Shown here piece by piece: positions 17,206-20,657 of a DNA stretch of 20,657 nucleotides. The position numbers and the translations under genes are program-made. The stretch comes from Spongospora subterranea (taxonomy: Eukaryota; Endomyxa; Phytomyxea; Plasmodiophorida; Plasmodiophoridae), in assembly GCA_900404475.1 (NCBI GenBank), contig OUQQ01000357.1:4406-25062 (forward strand). The letters run 5' to 3'. The stretch's first letter is position 1. Each line of letters starts with the position of its first letter. The notes beneath the pieces were generated by a model, which saw only the letters and a program-made list of their open reading frames with translations, was not told the DNA's origin and did no database searches.

Positions 17206-18465
17206 TCATGCAATAGTTCGCGATTGCCTGAATGTTTGGGTTTCCACAGTTTGTGGGAGCGAGTTGGCGACATTTGAGGATATCACAGTTGGGGGGACTT
17301 CAGGCGGCGGTAAATTGGTCGTTGGATTCGGGGGCGTTTGTTGAAGAAAAGACGGGAGATTATTCTGGACACCGGCAGGAAGGAGGGGAGATACCCTGGT
17401 TTGGACAAGGGGAACAACATTGCTCTGTATCGTAGAAAACGCTCTTTGGAAACCCGATTGCTGGGGTGGAGATTGAATTGGCGACGATTGGATTGGTGAT
17501 GAAATGACGGATGTGGGCGCACCGGCGTTGACGTTTAGTGATGGGGATTGAATGGCAGGAGCAGGCTGTTGCCCTGTCGCCAATATCGGCGACCCAACCT
17601 GAACCGGATCCACTGGAATCGGGCTAAACGCATTGACAGAATTGGGGGGAATGATCGCAGGGCGAACAACAGTCTGCTGTTGGACCGTGCTCGACACCTG
17701 ATCGATCGGTAGCGGTGGCGACTGCAGAGAAATCGGGTTGACGGGATCGGGAACAAAGGCGGCTCTGGGAACGATTGGTGGTTGTTGGGCGGGGCTTAGC
17801 ACCGGCCCTTGGTTCGGGGTGATCGGAGTCGACGACGGCGATCCCCCTGTGGACACGGTCCTCGTTGTCTGCACCACCGACTGAGATGGCGATGGCGCTA
17901 CCAGAACCCCACTGCTGAAAACTGGCTCTTGATTTCCCGGTTCGACAGGCGATCCCCCGACCCTTTGTTGCAGCTGTTGTAATATCGAGGGAGGGGACGC
18001 CATCTGTCCCGAGTCGGTCTGGGTTTGCCCCGTTCCGCCATCGACAACACCGTCCTTTAACCCAATATTAGCCGGATTCTGTCCATGTATTTCGGGCTTA
18101 GTTTGAGCTGTCGAATCAGCCGGGTCAAATTTCAGGTCCTTCTCTGATACTCCTGACAATCCGTCGGAACAGCCAGCGATAATCTGGAAATTCTTGATCA
18201 TCAACGACACGCCGACAGCGACCCCTTGACCATAGCAGGTGTCGGGGCCTACAGAAGCGGCTTTGACCACACTGGCGATGTTCAACGAGCAGGAGAACGT
18301 GTTCATTGTGACCTCGCCTTGTTCTTTAACCCGTCGATCGCTGTCCCGCACTCCCATGTAGAAATCCGACAAACACGAGGCTTTATCGACTATTTTTTCG
18401 AACGCCTTTACCCTCGCAATTAGTGCTAGACCACCGATGAGAACCGACAGGCTCATCGATATCAT
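17206..18465 (-). CDS. Secreted proline/glutamine/serine-rich protein with four-cysteine N-terminal domain
   Basis: Single exon, 419 residues. Residues 1-22 are a signal peptide (MISMSLSVLIGGLALIARVK plus AF), so it enters the secretory pathway. Residues 23-105 form a compact domain with four cysteines (31, 59, 77, 99), enough for two disulfides, and a glycine-rich strand GQGVAVGVSL. From about 150 to the end the chain is low-complexity, dominated by Pro, Gln, Ser, Val and Thr, with short repeats such as SSPIQSSPIQSPP and no cysteine or membrane anchor; this resembles an extended, probably O-glycosylated cell-wall or mucin-like stalk. I recognise no named family. The ATG lies inside a sequence duplicated upstream at 18509-18722, so a second, truncated start (18680) exists in the assembly; that copy is likely artificial. 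The coding sequence is clearly richer in G+C than neighbouring intergenic DNA. Confidence 0.75.
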   Translation of the reverse strand: MISMSLSVLIGGLALIARVKAFEKIVDKASCLSDFYMGVRDSDRRVKEQGEVTMNTFSCSLNIASVVKAASVGPDTCYGQGVAVGVSLMIKNFQIIAGCSDGLSGVSEKDLKFDPADSTAQTKPEIHGQNPANIGLKDGVVDGGTGQTQTDSGQMASPPSILQQLQQRVGGSPVEPGNQEPVFSSGVLVAPSPSQSVVQTTRTVSTGGSPSSTPITPNQGPVLSPAQQPPIVPRAAFVPDPVNPISLQSPPLPIDQVSSTVQQQTVVRPAIIPPNSVNAFSPIPVDPVQVGSPILATGQQPAPAIQSPSLNVNAGAPTSVISSPIQSSPIQSPPQQSGFQRAFSTIQSNVVPLVQTRVSPLLPAGVQNNLPSFLQQTPPNPTTNLPPPEVPPTVISSNVANSLPQTVETQTFRQSRTIA

Positions 18466-18722
18466 GGTTTGGATGATTTGAATTAAGCGACTGGACCGAT
18501 CCGGACCNAGAACGTGTTCATTGTGACCTCGCCTTGTTCTTTAACCCGTCGATCGCTGTCCCGCACTCCCATGTAGAAATCCGACAAACACGAGGCTTTA
18601 TCGACTATTTTTTCGAACGCCTTTACCCTCGCAATTAGTGCTAGACCACCGATGAGAACCGACAGGCTCATCGATATCATGGTTTGGATGATTTGAATGA
18701 AGCGACTGGACCGATCCGGACC
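18294..18722. repeat. 214-bp direct duplication flanking a single N (probable assembly artefact)
   Basis: Bases 18294-18507 and 18509-18722 are the same 214-base sequence with one difference (T at 18484, G at 18699), separated only by an N at 18508. Both copies begin agaacgtgttcattgtgac and end ccgatccggacc. They hold the first ~57 codons of the secreted proline-rich protein and its 5' flank. A near-perfect tandem copy broken exactly by one ambiguous base is what results when two overlapping contigs are joined without merging. The true genome probably has a single copy, with the sequence right of 18722 as the real upstream region. Confidence 0.85.
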
Positions 18723-18831
18723 AGCTCTCGATCCGGTCTCGGAACCCGGAATGATCCTGACAATGACTCACCAAGTTCGAAATTGAATGACGGTTGTTTA
18801 TCTGAATAACGAGAGATGCAGCAGAACCCGG

Positions 18832-19686
18832 TTATACGGGCGTTGATCGTTTAATAAAGTCTTCATGGAGCAAGATCAGTCGCTGAGTGAGATATTTTTC
18901 AACTTCGTCAGATTCCACGACGTCGTTAGCGGTGGGTGTGAAAATATGAACCCTTCGACGGTAACTATCAAGAAGATTACCGACCACGACATCGGATTTG
19001 CATTTAGTCAACGCCGCCTTCGCTTTCGGCCCTAACAAATTCGCATCCGTTTCCAGCTTAAACGATATCAAACACGACGAGGGCGCCCATGTTTGTTTGA
19101 CACACGACAGCACTTTCCGACACGGTTTCAGGACAAGCGTTAGTGGCTGAGAAGAGGATTGGATCTTGTGCTCGGCCATAGTGTCAGGGTCGACCACGTA
19201 GTCAGATACGGCTGCGGCTGCGACAATACACGCTTTGGCGCCATAAAAACGGAGCGATGTGCAGATGAGCTCGAGCATATGCAGATACTCGTCGACGGTT
19301 GTGAAACTGACACGGATCAGGCGTTTTTTGAACCGATTGTAGTTCTGGATGGTTTTCTGAAAGATGGGCCGTTCAGATTCCAAAAGAGATAACGACGATT
19401 GCTGCGATTCGGATAATTTGTCCAAGAGATTACATTGATCGAGAAAGGGCAGCTGACAGGTCCATGGCTGACAGGATCCGGTTCGAGATAGGAAGATGAC
19501 GGCGTATTGGCCAGATTCAGCGAAGAACTGGGCCAATGATGCACCACGATATCCAGTGCTGACATTGTCAATAAACCGGACGGTATTGCGCTCGATTGGG
19601 ACGCGAGTCCCGCCCGACGTCACCAGGGCCAGTCGATATCCCTGTAGAGGACGGCATTCAGGGCAAGGATAGGGCCAGCGAGCCAT
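18832..19686 (-). CDS. Phosphopantothenoylcysteine ligase (PPCS; CoaB-type)
   Basis: Single exon, 284 residues. This cytosolic enzyme joins 4'-phosphopantothenate to cysteine, the second step of coenzyme A synthesis; in eukaryotes it is a separate protein, unlike the bacterial Dfp fusion. Motifs in order: [20 protein letters not shown] (about 20-39), [17 protein letters not shown] (nucleotide-binding Rossmann core), [10 protein letters not shown], then a long insert typical of eukaryotic forms, [16 protein letters not shown] (about 150-165), [10 protein letters not shown] with the conserved lysine, ISFKLETD (about 208-215) and [14 protein letters not shown], the asparagine segment that holds the acyl intermediate. 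Length is close to the human and yeast proteins. ATG 19686 is the only reasonable start. The yeast counterpart is CAB2. It lies upstream of the secreted proline-rich gene on the same strand, with no sign of co-function. Confidence 0.93.
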   Translation of the reverse strand: MARWPYPCPECRPLQGYRLALVTSGGTRVPIERNTVRFIDNVSTGYRGASLAQFFAESGQYAVIFLSRTGSCQPWTCQLPFLDQCNLLDKLSESQQSSLSLLESERPIFQKTIQNYNRFKKRLIRVSFTTVDEYLHMLELICTSLRFYGAKACIVAAAAVSDYVVDPDTMAEHKIQSSSQPLTLVLKPCRKVLSCVKQTWAPSSCLISFKLETDANLLGPKAKAALTKCKSDVVVGNLLDSYRRRVHIFTPTANDVVESDEVEKYLTQRLILLHEDFIKRSTPV

Positions 19687-20160
19687 AGATCAATTAACGC
19701 AAACGACCTGGGACGCGTAATCCGCGATGAACATTGACAGATTCTCATCGACAATATGACCAAGCATGGTCTTAATTATAATGAAACCGTCGCGGGATAT
19801 CGTCAATTAACGGTAAACTGGTCACCACTTGTTGTTAATTTACCGTGAACCACTGTATTCTGCGGTGCGGCGAAAGGTCAGCACGAAAAATCCGACCTGT
19901 ATGGGTTGACACGTCCGGATTCAGGTGCGTGGCGTTCATATTTTCATATGTTTGTCATCACACTGCTGATGATTGTTATTTCTTGTGCCAAAGAAATTTG
20001 GCGGGGCAACATTCGCATTGTTCATTGAATTATGACCGATGTGATGTATGGATTCTACCAATCAAGTTCATATAATGGTTCGGGGCAGTGAATGTCCCAC
20101 CAGCAGATAGAGTCGTTGCCGTCCGATAAATCACTATTGCTATGATGCTGCAGTCAACTG
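19687..20160. other. Intergenic, no supported gene
   Basis: Upstream of the phosphopantothenoylcysteine ligase gene and so likely contains its promoter. A 76-codon plus-strand frame (19845-20075, alternative start) has no recognisable motif, and I see no repeats or RNA gene. Confidence 0.4.
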
Positions 20161-20462
20161 CTAGGGCGTTTTGGCCAGGGACTGCACTGTTTTGTTGAAA
20201 TAATCATCGTTTGCCGAAGACCTGTCCGTTTTCGCCTGTTACAAATGTGATATCTCTCAATTCGCACCGCCAAATTCTTTAGTTTGTGTATCAACACCTG
20301 GGCGAGCATTGTGCCAAACCGGAACTGCCATGATCGATATCGCCGATCCCATTCGCAAGTTCGGACTGCCGAACTGACCAAGTCGGGATAAGTCGGGTGA
20401 TTCATATTCCAGCAAAATGCTGTGTACAAAAACACCACAACTTTAAATTCTCCGAAGTCCAA
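20161..20462 (-). CDS. Small hypothetical protein, possible two-exon gene
   Basis: ATG 20462 opens MDFGEFKVVVFLYTAFCWN, followed by MNHPTYPDLVSSAVRTCEWD and RRYRSWQFRFGTMLAQ. Using donor GTGTTG (20297) and acceptor GTAACAG (20236), a 62-nt intron with ACTAAAG upstream of the acceptor joins in phase to AKTDRSSANDDYFNKTVQSL and a TAG at 20163-20161, giving 79 residues. Unspliced, the frame runs 102 codons to 20154 and ends in a basic tail. The spliced version has the more natural composition and intron size for this window. The start may instead be the internal ATG of MNHPTYPD (60 residues). No family is recognised. Confidence 0.35.
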
Positions 20463-20657
20463 CGTGGTTCGTTGTTTACGCCATCAAGTCCACGATAGAA
20501 CGAACCGAGACTAGACGACTTAGAACTCTGCAGTCCCTTGATAAACTGTTTGATTTTGAAAGGACAATCGGTTGTTTTTTCCCGATATCTAATCCTCAGC
20601 AGGATGGAATAATGTCAGAGACCGGAGTAGACACAAGTACATAAACCCATAAATACG

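Noticed and set aside
17232..17756. Several open frames on both strands inside the proline-rich gene
   Set aside because: Overlapping frames kept open by biased codon composition of the real gene; basic or random-looking peptides.
18483..18680. Second gene copy encoding the same signal peptide and 57-residue start
   Set aside because: It runs into the N and duplicates the real gene; best explained as an unmerged contig overlap, not a paralogue.
1..20657. CRISPR array, prokaryotic operon or phage region
   Set aside because: Spliced genes throughout, no regularly spaced repeats, no Shine-Dalgarno-led gene strings.

Overview
This window is eukaryotic nuclear DNA from a compact genome. Its genes are split by very short introns: I could join 25 introns of 45-63 nt, all GT..AG, in four genes. 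The content fits an early-diverging, probably zoosporic (chytrid-like) fungus, with a HAP3/NF-YB subunit, a Mad1 C-terminal domain, a fused molybdenum-insertase, a phosphopantothenoylcysteine ligase, secreted double-psi-barrel and proline-rich proteins, and PIF/Harbinger and mariner-like transposon relics. An oomycete or other protist is not excluded. The taxonomic call is inference; the gene models below were spliced by hand and checked for frame and length.

Layout. 1-1,511: poorly conserved sequence with frame-broken coding fragments (minus strand, coiled-coil rich), probably a decayed transposon. 1,585-3,870 (-): eight-exon molybdenum insertase with a MoeA-like E domain followed by a MogA-like G domain (633 aa). 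4,067-4,735 (-): secreted expansin/RlpA-like protein. 5,083-5,535 (-): wreck of a mariner-like transposase N-terminus. 5,902-8,071: decayed PIF/Harbinger element with divergent terminal repeats, a DNA-binding accessory gene (+) and a convergent DDE transposase (-), both frame-broken. 8,831-9,310 (+): single voltage-sensor domain resembling Hv1 proton channels. 9,311-10,044: non-coding, with a G-rich imperfect inverted repeat. 10,045-11,827 (+): five-exon F-box protein. 11,951-12,337 (+): unidentified exons. 12,542-14,247 (+): eleven-exon mitochondrial carnitine/acylcarnitine-type carrier with an EF-hand-like N-terminal extension. 14,275-14,673 (-): HAP3/NF-YB, tail to tail with the carrier. 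14,955-15,923 (-): five-exon, unusually short Mad1 (249 aa). 15,942-16,193 (-) and 16,216-17,040 (+): a divergent pair of unidentified genes. 17,206-18,465 (-): secreted proline-rich protein. 18,294-18,722: a 214-bp direct duplication around a single N, almost certainly an assembly join artefact. 18,832-19,686 (-): phosphopantothenoylcysteine ligase. 19,687-20,657: mostly non-coding, with one small candidate gene.

The genes are a mixed housekeeping set (cofactor synthesis for Mo and CoA, lipid and mitochondrial transport, transcription, spindle checkpoint), not an operon-like functional cluster. I do not see a defence island, CRISPR array, tRNA or rRNA. The most unusual items are the mini-Mad1, the E-then-G order of the Mo-insertase, the EF-hand-like extension on the carrier, the Hv1-like channel with a changed selectivity-region residue, and frequent GTC 5' splice sites.
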